Shown here: positions 8,011-16,443 of the stretch, one piece after another
Layout: the number at the start of each line of letters is the position of its first letter
Numbering within the stretch: the stretch's first letter is position 1
NCBI RefSeq assembly: GCF_029946515.1
Contig: NZ_JARZHH010000017.1
Coordinates: forward strand, 1-64,000
DNA length: 64,000 bases
Direction: 5' to 3'
DNA from: Polyangium sp. 6x1
GTDB lineage: Bacteria > Myxococcota_A > Polyangia > Polyangiales > Polyangiaceae
Position numbers and translations under genes: made by a program
Notes under the pieces: generated by a model
Told to the model about the DNA's origin: nothing
The model's database searches: none
The model's input: the letters and a program-made list of their open reading frames with translations, nothing else

Positions 8011-8970
8011 TCACGTGGACAGCGGGAGATCGAAGCGCACGGCCGTCCCCTTGCCGAGCTCGCTCTCGATCTCGATGTCCCCGTTGACGGCCTCGATGAG
8101 GGTCTTGACGACGGAGAGCCCGAGGCCCGTACCTTTGCCCGAAGGTTTCGTCGTGAAGTACGTCTCGAAGACGCGCGCGAGGATCTCGGGCGCGATGCCG
8201 GTTCCCGCGTCTTCGACGAGGCAAAACGCGCGTCCCGTCTCGCGGCTCTCGCTCACCTCGATGCGGATGAGCCTCCCCTCGGGCGGCTGCTCCATCACCG
8301 CGTCCGCGGCGTTCGTCACGAGGTTGACGAAGATCTGTTCGAGCTTCGTGCGGCTCATGGCCACGCGCACGGGTACCTCGGGCGCGTGCGTCATGATGCT
8401 GACGCGCTTCGTTCGGCCCGAGACGTGGAGCATGGAGAGCACGTCGGAGATGACGGCCATCACGTCGAGGACCTCGTGCCGATCCTGGGTCGGCGTGCCG
8501 AGGTGCAGGAGGTTTCGCGCGTGCTCGGTCAGGTGCGCGACGCCGCGCTCGAGGGCCACGAGATCGTCGGGCTCCGGTGGCTTGCCCGCCTTGGCGTGCA
8601 TGCGGATGAAGGTCGCGGTGTGCGTGAGGACGGCGGCGACGTTGTTGAGCTCGTGTCCGACGCTGGCGGCGATGGTGCCGAGCGTGGCGAGGCGGTCGGC
8701 CTGGAGCAGGCGCGCGCGCGTGCGCTCGAGCTCCTCGGCGAGCCACTTGCGGTGCGCCTCGGGATCCTGTGAGAGCGGCGGCACGTCGCTCTTGCGGCTC
8801 GCCACGACCACGCTCGAAGGACCGAGGCTGTGCGGGCCCGAGTGCGGGGTGCTCTGGAACATCGGACGCGGGGGAGGGGGAGCCGGGAGGGGAGGCCCGA
8901 GAGGGCGCTCTGCAGGCGTTGCCTGCGCTCTCACCCCGCTCCCACGTCCATCGCTCTTGCCGTCGCTCAT
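8011..8970 (-). CDS. Soluble sensor histidine kinase (NtrB-like)
   Basis: A 319-aa histidine kinase. The start at 8970 is preferred over an in-frame ATG at 9030 because the longer form would overlap the radical SAM gene. After a Pro-rich N-terminus (about residues 1-65) comes a coiled coil and the dimerisation helix with ASVGHELNN (phospho-His106). The HATPase domain has an N-box (VNLVTNAADAV), VEDAGTGI, and FTTKPSGKGTGLGLS. No transmembrane segment or sensory domain is seen, so the input is cytoplasmic or via a partner. No response regulator is encoded nearby. It sits between the radical SAM and Ser/Thr kinase genes on the same strand. Confidence 0.9.
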   Translation of the reverse strand: MSDGKSDGRGSGVRAQATPAERPLGPPLPAPPPPRPMFQSTPHSGPHSLGPSSVVVASRKSDVPPLSQDPEAHRKWLAEELERTRARLLQADRLATLGTIAASVGHELNNVAAVLTHTATFIRMHAKAGKPPEPDDLVALERGVAHLTEHARNLLHLGTPTQDRHEVLDVMAVISDVLSMLHVSGRTKRVSIMTHAPEVPVRVAMSRTKLEQIFVNLVTNAADAVMEQPPEGRLIRIEVSESRETGRAFCLVEDAGTGIAPEILARVFETYFTTKPSGKGTGLGLSVVKTLIEAVNGDIEIESELGKGTAVRFDLPLST

Positions 8971-9007
8971 GCCTGCTCGGGCGATGGTACCACGTTCGGC
9001 CCTGTGA

Positions 9008-10045
9008 TCACCGAGCGTTTGGGGTGCCAACGACCGGCTCGAACTCGTCCCAGCCGTACCGCTTGAGGTAGTTGCGCCAGACGCCCTCGCATTGCGGCCC
9101 GTATTTGCACGTTCCGCACGCCTCGCGTTTGTCCCGCTGGGCCTCGTCGAGATCTTGCCGCGTGACGAGGACGAGCCCCCGGCCCCGTCCGTCCGCGGCC
9201 CGCTCGGGCGCGCGCGCCGCGTCGAGGTTTGCCTGATCGCCGAGGTCGAAGTGCCGGTAGCGCTCGACGTACCCGCGGTTGAAGTCGGCGACGCCCTCCG
9301 TCGTGCAGAGCGGGATGTCGACGAGGAACGCCATCGGCCGCGGCTCGCCGACCTCGGCGAGGAAGCGCCGGAACGCGGCGGCGGTGTCCGTGTAGCGCGG
9401 GAAGATCTGCTCGAAGTACGTGTCGGCGCGGCCGTTCGCCTGCATCACGTTGAAGACGACCTGGTCGACGCCCGCCTGCCGCAGGAAGCGGTAGATGTCG
9501 AGCATGTGCGGGAGGTTTCGGTCCGTGAGCACCGTCGAGGTGTGGAGCTCGACGCCGAAGCGCTTCAACTTGGCGATCGAGGCGAGGCCGGCGGCGGTCT
9601 GCTCGAAGCTGTCGGGCGTGCGGGTGAGGCCCTCGTGGAGCTTCTTCGTGTGGCCGTGGATCGAGACGTAGAACCGGTTCATCCCGGCCTTCGCGAGCAG
9701 CGCGGCGTAGGGCAGGTGCGAGAGGCGCCTGCCGTTCGTCATCACGCTGATCTTGCGGTAGCCGAGGCCCTTGGCCATCGACACGAGGTCGGGCAGCTCG
9801 GGGCGCGTCGTGGGTTCGCCCGAGGTGAAGCAGACCTCCTCGGCGCCTCGGTTCTGTTCGAGGATCCAGCGCACGCGCTCGGCGGTCATCGCCGAGTTGT
9901 TCACGTAGCGGCCGTCGCGATCTTCCTCCATGCAGAAGATGCAGTTGTTGTTGCAGACGGCGCCGATGGAGACGTGGATGCGCTCCTCGCGGGTGGAGAG
10001 CCGCTCGGCGATGGTCGGCTCGGCAGCGTTGGCTCCGTCGGACAA
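9008..10045 (-). CDS. Radical SAM protein with C-terminal Cys cluster
   Basis: A 345-aa radical SAM enzyme. The [4Fe-4S]-SAM motif is CNNNCIFC (Cys31, Cys35, Cys38), followed by the GEPT motif (TSGEPTTRPEL) and the usual (beta/alpha)6 pattern. The C-terminus has CGTCKYGPQCEGVW with three more Cys, resembling an auxiliary cluster region as in SPASM/Twitch proteins (inference). The substrate is unknown. It is the first gene of the leftward block ending at 3052; the histidine kinase gene follows 37 bp downstream. Confidence 0.88.
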   Translation of the reverse strand: MSDGANAAEPTIAERLSTREERIHVSIGAVCNNNCIFCMEEDRDGRYVNNSAMTAERVRWILEQNRGAEEVCFTSGEPTTRPELPDLVSMAKGLGYRKISVMTNGRRLSHLPYAALLAKAGMNRFYVSIHGHTKKLHEGLTRTPDSFEQTAAGLASIAKLKRFGVELHTSTVLTDRNLPHMLDIYRFLRQAGVDQVVFNVMQANGRADTYFEQIFPRYTDTAAAFRRFLAEVGEPRPMAFLVDIPLCTTEGVADFNRGYVERYRHFDLGDQANLDAARAPERAADGRGRGLVLVTRQDLDEAQRDKREACGTCKYGPQCEGVWRNYLKRYGWDEFEPVVGTPNAR

Positions 10046-10097
10046 GCGTCGGCCTCGACAAGAGCGTCTGCTAGCGAGCGGCGTGCGTCAACCGCTT

Positions 10098-10252
10098 CGG
10101 GGGTTTGGGGGCGTAGCTCGGCTCGCCGAGCGTAGCCCCCAAGCGTTGACTGGGGTTTGGGGGCGTAGCTCGGCTCGCCGAGCGTAGCCCCCAAGCGTTG
10201 ACTGGGGTTTGGGGGCGTAGCTCGGCTCGCCGAGCGTAGCCCCCAAGCGTCG
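10098..10252. repeat. Three tandem 52-bp palindromic repeats
   Basis: Three near-identical units at a 52-bp period lie between the start of the leftward radical SAM gene and the start of the rightward acyl-CoA dehydrogenase. Each unit contains an imperfect hairpin: GGGGGC/GCCCCC outer arms, a 3-nt internal loop, and GCTCGGC/GCCGAGC inner arms. The spacer reads AAGCGTTGACTGGGG. The last unit differs slightly at its right end. They resemble REP-like extragenic palindromes, sitting in a divergent promoter region. Confidence 0.85.
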
Positions 10253-10294
10253 ACGGTGGACGCGGGCCGGGAGGTTTGGTAGCCCCTCATTCAA

Positions 10295-11440
10295 ATGGAC
10301 AGGAATCTTTTCCGCGAAGAGCACGAGCTGTTTCGAACGTCCTTCCGCCGGTTCGTGGAGCGCGAGGTCAAGCCGCACCAGGAGCGGTGGATGGAGCAGG
10401 GGAGCGTCGACCGCGAGGCGTGGCGCAAGGCGGGCGAGGGGGGCTTTCTCTGCCCGTGGCTCGATCCGGCCTACGGCGGCGCGGGCGGCGATTTCCTCCA
10501 TTCGGTGATCGTCATCGAGGAGATGGCCCGGTCGTATGACTCCGGCTTCGCGATGTCGCTCCACTCGGACATCGTGGTGCCGTACATCGAGACCTTCGGC
10601 ACGGAGGAGCAGAAGCAGCGCTGGTTGCCCGGCTGCGCGTCCGGGGAGATCGTGACGGCGATCGCGATGACGGAGCCCGGGACGGGCAGCGATCTCGCGG
10701 GGATCGCCACGACGGCCGTGCGCGACGGCGACCATTACGTGCTCAATGGGGCGAAGACGTTCATCTCGAACGGCATTCTCTGCGACATCTGCATCGTGGC
10801 GGCGAAGACGGACGCGGATTCGGCGAACGCGCACCGGGGGATCAGCCTGTTCGTCGTGGAGGCGGGCGCGCCGGGCTTCGTGAAGGGCAAGAAGCTGCGC
10901 AAGATGGGGCTGCCCTCGCAGGACACGTCGGAGCTCGCGTTCGAGGATTGCCGTGTGCCCGTGAAGAACCGCCTCGGCGAGGAGGGCGGGGGCTTCTTGA
11001 TGCTGATGCAGAAGCTCCAGCAGGAGCGGCTCGTCGTGGCGATCGGGTGTCAGGCGGGGGCGGAGCGCATCCTCGAGGACACGGTCGCGTATTGCAAGGA
11101 GCGCAAGGCGTTCGGCAAGCCGATCTCGAAGTTCCAGAACACGCAATTCAAGCTGGCCGAGTGCGCGACGAAGGTCGAGGTGGGCCGCGCGTTCCTCGAT
11201 CGCCTGATCGCGGAGCACATCGCGGGCAAGTACCTCGTGAAGGAGTGCTCGATGTCGAAGCTCTGGCAGACGGAGATGCTCGGCGAGGTCGTCGACGAGT
11301 GCCTGCAATTCTTCGGCGGTTATGGATACATGCTCGAATATCCGGTGACGCGCGCTTACATGGATGCGCGCGTGCAGCGCATCTTCGCCGGGACGAACGA
11401 GATCATGAAGGTGATCATCGCGAAGCAAATGGGGCTGTGA
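10295..11440 (+). CDS. Acyl-CoA dehydrogenase (long-chain/isovaleryl-like)
   Basis: A 381-aa acyl-CoA dehydrogenase. Signatures include MTEPGTGSDLAGI, NGAKTFISNG, ERKAFGKPISKFQNTQ, FFGGYGYMLEYPV and FAGTNEIMKVII. The residue at the medium-chain catalytic Glu position is Ala (FAGT), as in long-chain and isovaleryl-CoA dehydrogenases. In those the base sits in an earlier helix, and here QQERLVVA supplies a matching Glu. This gene is therefore a different subtype from the one at 1872. It is monocistronic, with divergent repeats upstream and weak hairpins downstream. Confidence 0.94.
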   Translation: MDRNLFREEHELFRTSFRRFVEREVKPHQERWMEQGSVDREAWRKAGEGGFLCPWLDPAYGGAGGDFLHSVIVIEEMARSYDSGFAMSLHSDIVVPYIETFGTEEQKQRWLPGCASGEIVTAIAMTEPGTGSDLAGIATTAVRDGDHYVLNGAKTFISNGILCDICIVAAKTDADSANAHRGISLFVVEAGAPGFVKGKKLRKMGLPSQDTSELAFEDCRVPVKNRLGEEGGGFLMLMQKLQQERLVVAIGCQAGAERILEDTVAYCKERKAFGKPISKFQNTQFKLAECATKVEVGRAFLDRLIAEHIAGKYLVKECSMSKLWQTEMLGEVVDECLQFFGGYGYMLEYPVTRAYMDARVQRIFAGTNEIMKVIIAKQMGL

Positions 11441-11508
11441 GCGCCGCCTTCCGGCGCGATTCGCCCCTGCCTGCCTGACGCGCCTCCCGAGGCTCGGGTC
11501 GCCGAGCC
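11441..11508 (+). terminator. Two short hairpins after the acyl-CoA dehydrogenase
   Basis: GCGCCG/CGGCGC (11441-11457, 5-nt loop) begins right after the stop codon. A second perfect 7-bp hairpin, GGCTCGG/CCGAGCC, lies at 11491-11508. Neither has a T-run. The rest of the 342-bp gap to 11783 holds no gene I can support; it presumably contains the promoter of the surface-protein gene. Confidence 0.4.
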
Positions 11509-11782
11509 GCATCCGCATCGACATCCATTGGACCGAGCGCTTCCTCGTCAGGGCCATGTTCCGTGGCCCCTCGGGGAACGGGTGCGTCCGCGTGCCCTCG
11601 TCGAGGCGTTCGTCTAGCCCGATTGAAATTTGCCGGCGGATCCCGAGCACACGAGAGCCGTCGGGGGGCGGGATCGAGGCGCCCGAAAAAAAGATGCGAC
11701 CTCGGGACGCGGCGAGCATCTCCCGGACGCTGGGCCTGTGGTTGAAGGCGCAGCGCCGTACACAAGCTTACGAACCGGGTAG

Positions 11783-14700
11783 ATGACTATGCATATCAGA
11801 CATCCTGGAGGGCCTCGCATCGCCCTGCATTTCATGGCGCTCGCCCTTGCGCTCGCTGTCTCGCTGGTTGTTCCTCGTGAAGCCCGCGCCGCGACGACCA
11901 TCGCCGGCGGCACCATCGGTACACAGACCTGGAACGCCGCGGGCAGCCCCTACAATGTCCAGGGGGACGTCACGGTGCCGAGCGGCGCCTCGTTGACCAT
12001 CGAGGCCGGCACGGTCGTGCGGTTCGCGAGCAGCGACGGGCAATCCGGCGGTAGCGACACGGCCCGCATCGAGCTCATCGTGCAGGGGCAACTCAACGTC
12101 AATGGCACGGCGGCGAGCCCCGTGCAGTTCATGGCCCAGAGCGGGTCGGCCGTGGGCACGTGGTTTGGCATCCGCGCCGGTGCGGCGAGCGCCGTCACCA
12201 TCTCCGGCGCGTCGATCGCCCATGCGAGGCAAGGCGTCACCTCGAGCGCGGCGGGTATGGGTCTCGCCGTCGAAGGTACCACGATCACCGCCACCACGTA
12301 TGGCTTCTACCTCCTCGCCGGCACGCCGACGCTCACGAACGTGAGCGTCAGCGGCGGCTCCGTCGGCATCGACATCGCGGGGTCCGCCGCAGCGACGATC
12401 AATGGCTGCACGATCAATGACAATACCAACCGCGGCATCCGGATCTTGACGACGGGCGTGGCTGCGGTGAACACCATCAACAATTGCGTGGTCCGGAATA
12501 GCTTTTACGGGCTCGATCTGTCGGCCGAGACGAACGCCATCTCGACGGTGAACATCACGGGCGCCACGATCCACGAGCAGTCCCGCGGCGTGTCCGCCTC
12601 CGCGTCTTCGGGCGCATCGACGACGGTGAACCTCAAAAACTCGAACGTGACGGACAACACCACCGGCGTCTACGGGGCGGGCGGCGCGGCGACGGTGAAC
12701 GTCACGTATTCGAACGTCTGGGACAACACGACGAACTATACGGGTGTGACCCCCGGTCCGGGGTGCTTTTCGGCGAACCCGCTGTACGTGAACCCGCTGT
12801 CGAACCTGCGGATCACGTCGAATTCGCCGTCGAGGTTCGCGGGAGACGCGGGCCAGGACATCGGGGCGCTGCCGTACGTGAATGACGCGACGCCGGGGTA
12901 TCATGGGACGCTCTGGACCGATACGACGCTGACCTTGGCAGGCTCGCCGTATAACGTCGCGGGGGACATCACGGTGCCGCCGGGCCGGAAGCTCTCGATC
13001 GAGCCGGGCGTGGTGGTGAACTTCTCGAACGGCGACATCATGGCCGCGGGCACGGACACGGAGCGCGGCGAGATCCGGGTGCGGGGGACGCTGGAAGCCA
13101 TCGGGACGGCGGCCGCGCCCATCACGCTGCGCGCCCTCGTGGCGGCCGCGCAGAACTGGTATGGCGTGCGGGTGCTGTCCGGCGCGACGGCGGCGACGCT
13201 GACGCACGTGAACGTGCGGCATGGGTACAATGCGATCCATTCGAGCGCCGCGGGCAACGTGCTCGGGCTTTTGAACGTCACGACCGACACGTCGCTGCAC
13301 GGCCTGCTTCTCGACGCGGGAGCGCCGCTCATCAAGAATTTCACGACCAAGGGCAACGAGTACGGGATCCGCGTGGAGGGCAATGCGTCCCCCACCTTCT
13401 CGGGCCTGACCGTGAGCGACAGCGAGTGGGATGGCATTGATTTCCGCCCGGAGAGCGGCACTGCCACGGTGACGATCGAGAACGGGCTCTTCCGCTCCAA
13501 CTGGGACAACATCAGCCTGAACGCCACGGGCACCGCGACCGGCACGCTCCACGTGACGAACACGACGGTCCACGGTCCAGGCGCGTTCGGCGTGAGCCTG
13601 AGGGCGGCAGCGAATGCGACGGCGATCGTGAACGTCAAGAACAGCATCATCACCGGGGTCACGACGGGCGTCTACCGGGACAACGCGACGGGCTCGACGG
13701 CGGCCAACGTCACGTACACGAACGTCCTCGGGACCTCGGCGAACTACGACAAGGTGGTGGCGGGAGCGGGCTGCATTTCGCAGAATCCGGGTTTCGTGAA
13801 CGCGCCCTCGGACCTGCACCTGGCCATGGGCAGCCCGTGCATCGACAAGGGCACGTCGGTGGGCGCCCCCCTCACGGACCTCGACGGCAAAACGAGGCCG
13901 ATGGATGGGGACGGCGTCAATGGCCCCGCGGTCGACATGGGCGCGTACGAGTTCGTGCCTCCGTTCTATTGCGGCGACGGCGTGGTGAACGGCGCCGAGG
14001 AGTGCGACGACGGGAACGCGTCGAACACGGATGGGTGCCTCACGACGTGCAAGACGTCGGGCTGCGGCGACGGCTTCGTGCAGATGGGCGTCGAGGAGTG
14101 CGACGATGCCAATGCGTCGAACACGGACGCCTGCACCACCACGTGCAAGAATGCGGCGTGCGGCGATGGGTTCGTGCAGGCGGGCGTCGAGGTGTGCGAC
14201 GACGGGAACCTGTCGAACACGGACGCGTGCCTCGCGACCTGCAAAATGGCCGCGTGCGGGGACGGCTTCGTGCAAGCGGGCGTCGAGCAATGCGACGACG
14301 GCAACCTGACGAACGGCGACGGCTGCCTCAATTCCTGCAAGAACGCCACGTGCGGCGACGGCGTCGTCCAGAGCGGCGTCGAGCAGTGCGATGACGGCAA
14401 TGCGTCGAACATGGATGGCTGCGTGCAGGGTTGCAAGGACGCGGCGTGCGGCGACGGCTTCGTGGAGGCCGGCGTCGAGGCGTGCGACGACGGCAACCCG
14501 ATCGACACGGACGCCTGCCGGAACAATTGCAGCTTGCCGGGTTGCGGCGACGGCGTCGTCTCGGGCAGCGAGGAGTGCGACGACGGGAATGCGTCGAACA
14601 ACGACGCATGCACGAGCACCTGCAAGGCGGCCAAGTGCGGCGACGGCCACGTGCAGGCGGGCGTCGAGGTGTGCGACGACGGCAACCTGTCGAATGCCGA

Positions 14701-15391
14701 CGGCTGCCTCAACACCTGCGCGCCTGCCAAGTGCGGCGACGGGTTCGTGCAAGACGGCGTCGAGCAATGCGACGACGCGAATGCGTCGAACATGGATGGC
14801 TGCGTGCAAGGCTGCAAGAAGGCCACTTGCGGCGACGGCTACGTGGAGGCCGGCGTCGAGAGCTGCGACGACGGCAACCAGAACAACGAAGACGACTGCT
14901 CGAACCTGTGCGCGTCGGCGACCTGCGGCGACGGCATCGTGCAGGCGGGCGAGGCGTGCGACGACGGGAACGACTCGAGCACCGACGATTGCCTCGCGAG
15001 CTGCGTCGAGCCGAGCTGCGGGGACGGCTTCCTCTGGGACGACCACGAGGAGTGCGACGACGGCAATGACGTCGCCGGCGACGGCTGCGCGTCCGACTGC
15101 AAGAACGAGGAGCCGGGGGCGGGCGGCGCAGGCGGCGCAGGCGGCGCAGGCGGCGACGGCGGCGCGGGTGGCGACGGCGGCGCAGGCGGCGCAGGCGGCG
15201 CAGGCGGCGACGGCGGCGCAGGCGGCGCAGGCAGCCAGGGCGGCGGCGGCACCGGCGGGGGCGCGGGAGGCGAGGACGGTGGCTGCGGTTGCCGCACCGT
15301 CGGCTCGACCAGCGACTCGCACACGGGCCTCGTGCTCGGAATTGGCGCAGCGCTGATTGCCCTGCGGCGTCGTCAGCGGCGCGCGGCCTGA
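11783..15391 (+). CDS. Surface protein: beta-helix modules, 12 DUF4215 repeats, MYXO-CTERM-like tail
   Basis: A 1202-aa exported protein. The signal peptide ends about residue 36 (EARA). Two related parallel beta-helix modules follow (about 40-365 and 370-720), each starting with a SPYNV.GD(I/V)TVP segment and rich in N/T/V turns. From about residue 728 there are 12 tandem Cys-rich repeats of the form CGDGxVxxGVExCDDGN..(D/G)xCxxxC (DUF4215/myxobacterial Cys-rich repeat), each about 31 aa. Then comes a Gly/Ala linker and a C-terminal GCGCR-TM-RRRQRR tail resembling the MYXO-CTERM sorting signal. It is likely anchored at the cell surface after tail processing. A possible adhesin; no catalytic motif is identified. 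Confidence 0.92.
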   Translation: MTMHIRHPGGPRIALHFMALALALAVSLVVPREARAATTIAGGTIGTQTWNAAGSPYNVQGDVTVPSGASLTIEAGTVVRFASSDGQSGGSDTARIELIVQGQLNVNGTAASPVQFMAQSGSAVGTWFGIRAGAASAVTISGASIAHARQGVTSSAAGMGLAVEGTTITATTYGFYLLAGTPTLTNVSVSGGSVGIDIAGSAAATINGCTINDNTNRGIRILTTGVAAVNTINNCVVRNSFYGLDLSAETNAISTVNITGATIHEQSRGVSASASSGASTTVNLKNSNVTDNTTGVYGAGGAATVNVTYSNVWDNTTNYTGVTPGPGCFSANPLYVNPLSNLRITSNSPSRFAGDAGQDIGALPYVNDATPGYHGTLWTDTTLTLAGSPYNVAGDITVPPGRKLSIEPGVVVNFSNGDIMAAGTDTERGEIRVRGTLEAIGTAAAPITLRALVAAAQNWYGVRVLSGATAATLTHVNVRHGYNAIHSSAAGNVLGLLNVTTDTSLHGLLLDAGAPLIKNFTTKGNEYGIRVEGNASPTFSGLTVSDSEWDGIDFRPESGTATVTIENGLFRSNWDNISLNATGTATGTLHVTNTTVHGPGAFGVSLRAAANATAIVNVKNSIITGVTTGVYRDNATGSTAANVTYTNVLGTSANYDKVVAGAGCISQNPGFVNAPSDLHLAMGSPCIDKGTSVGAPLTDLDGKTRPMDGDGVNGPAVDMGAYEFVPPFYCGDGVVNGAEECDDGNASNTDGCLTTCKTSGCGDGFVQMGVEECDDANASNTDACTTTCKNAACGDGFVQAGVEVCDDGNLSNTDACLATCKMAACGDGFVQAGVEQCDDGNLTNGDGCLNSCKNATCGDGVVQSGVEQCDDGNASNMDGCVQGCKDAACGDGFVEAGVEACDDGNPIDTDACRNNCSLPGCGDGVVSGSEECDDGNASNNDACTSTCKAAKCGDGHVQAGVEVCDDGNLSNADGCLNTCAPAKCGDGFVQDGVEQCDDANASNMDGCVQGCKKATCGDGYVEAGVESCDDGNQNNEDDCSNLCASATCGDGIVQAGEACDDGNDSSTDDCLASCVEPSCGDGFLWDDHEECDDGNDVAGDGCASDCKNEEPGAGGAGGAGGAGGDGGAGGDGGAGGAGGAGGDGGAGGAGSQGGGGTGGGAGGEDGGCGCRTVGSTSDSHTGLVLGIGAALIALRRRQRRAA

Positions 15392-15399
15392 CAAGGACC

Positions 15400-15427
15400 G
15401 GGGCGGCCCTCGCGTGAGGGCCGCCCC
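15400..15427 (+). terminator. Strong hairpin after the surface-protein gene
   Basis: A perfect 12-bp GC-rich inverted repeat (15400-15411 and 15416-15427) with a GCGT loop begins 8 bp after the stop codon of the surface protein. No poly-T tract follows. Confidence 0.65.
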
Positions 15428-15525
15428 TGCGCAGCCGCGAGCGTCCGGCGCGCTAGCAACGACGCTTCCATCCTCACACACATCCTTGCGCAGAGCCGCG
15501 GCGAGCGGTGTAGAATCGGGCGGCA

Positions 15526-16431
15526 ATGCCCACGATCCACTACGCGCCCGACGGGATCTCCCTCGACGTCCCGGAAGGGCAGACTCTTCTCGCCGCCGCG
15601 CTCTCCGCCGGCATCCCGCACATTCGCGCCTGCGGCGGCAATGCGCGCTGCTCGACGTGCCGCGTGGCTGTTCTCGAGGGGCTCGAAAACGTCGACCCTC
15701 GGAATGAGCGGGAGCAGTCGCTCGCCGAATGGTTCGGGCTACCGCCGAGCGTACGCATGGCCTGCCAGACGACGGTGCGCGGCCCCGTCCGCGTCCGCAG
15801 GCTGGCGCTCGATCAGGAGGACGTGCAGATCATCAGCCGTCTGCGCGCGGGGAAGGCGGCCGCGCTCGGGGCCAAGCTCCCCGTCGCGATCCTCGTCGCC
15901 GATATCCGCGACTTCTCGGCCTTTTCCGAGGGGCTCCAGCCGTACGACGTGATCTATGTGCTGAATCGCTATTTCGAGGCCATGGGGCGCGTCGTGGCGG
16001 CCGAGGGTGGCTTCATCAACAACTACATGGGCGATGGCCTGACGGCGCTCTTCGGCGCGGACGGGCAGCCGGACGCGCCATGGCGGGCGGTGCGGGCGGC
16101 GCTCGGGATGCTCGACGCGGTGAAGCAGCTCGAGCCGTACCTCGTGACGAGCCATGGCCGGGCCTTCGACATCGGGATCGGGATTCATCTCGACGAGGTC
16201 GTGGTGGGGCCCGCGGGCGCGAGCGACACGAAGCTCATCGCTGCGATGGGCGGCGCGGTCGACTTCGCCTGCCGCGTCGAATCCGCGAACAAGGAGGTCG
16301 GCAGCCGGCTGCTCGTCTCGGAGCCCGTCTACAGCGTGGTGGCGGACAAGGTCTCGGTGGGGCGCACGGCGCGCAATGCATCCAAGCAAGGCCCCGAGCT
16401 CACGCTGCACGAGATCACGGCACTCCGCTGA
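15526..16431 (+). CDS. 2Fe-2S ferredoxin domain fused to class III nucleotidyl cyclase
   Basis: A 301-aa soluble protein. Residues 1-90 are a plant-type ferredoxin with Cys36, Cys42, Cys45 and Cys80 in the C-x5-C-x2-C...C spacing. Residues 118-300 form a class III cyclase domain with both metal Asp residues (Asp126 in ADIRDFS and Asp170 in MGDG). The position before MGDG that usually carries the substrate-selecting Lys is Asn (INNYMGD). The transition-state Asn position is Asp246 (AVDFACR), while Arg250 is kept. Cyclic-nucleotide output controlled by redox or iron state is plausible (inference). The gene is convergent with the Ser/Thr kinase, 12 bp apart. Confidence 0.88.
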   Translation: MPTIHYAPDGISLDVPEGQTLLAAALSAGIPHIRACGGNARCSTCRVAVLEGLENVDPRNEREQSLAEWFGLPPSVRMACQTTVRGPVRVRRLALDQEDVQIISRLRAGKAAALGAKLPVAILVADIRDFSAFSEGLQPYDVIYVLNRYFEAMGRVVAAEGGFINNYMGDGLTALFGADGQPDAPWRAVRAALGMLDAVKQLEPYLVTSHGRAFDIGIGIHLDEVVVGPAGASDTKLIAAMGGAVDFACRVESANKEVGSRLLVSEPVYSVVADKVSVGRTARNASKQGPELTLHEITALR

Positions 16432-16443
16432 GCCAGCGTCGCG

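Noticed and set aside
9901-10290. Peptide frame with repeated GEPSYAPKPQSTLGG units
   Set aside because: It is only translation of the 52-bp palindromic repeats, which are intergenic.
13966-15110. CRISPR-like repeat array
   Set aside because: Periodic DNA here encodes Cys-rich protein repeats; units vary and are not separated by unique spacers. No CRISPR array is seen in the window.
11768-15526. 1252-codon minus-strand frame with repeated motifs
   Set aside because: It mirrors the plus-strand surface-protein gene; the periodicity comes from the antisense of the 12 Cys-rich repeats.
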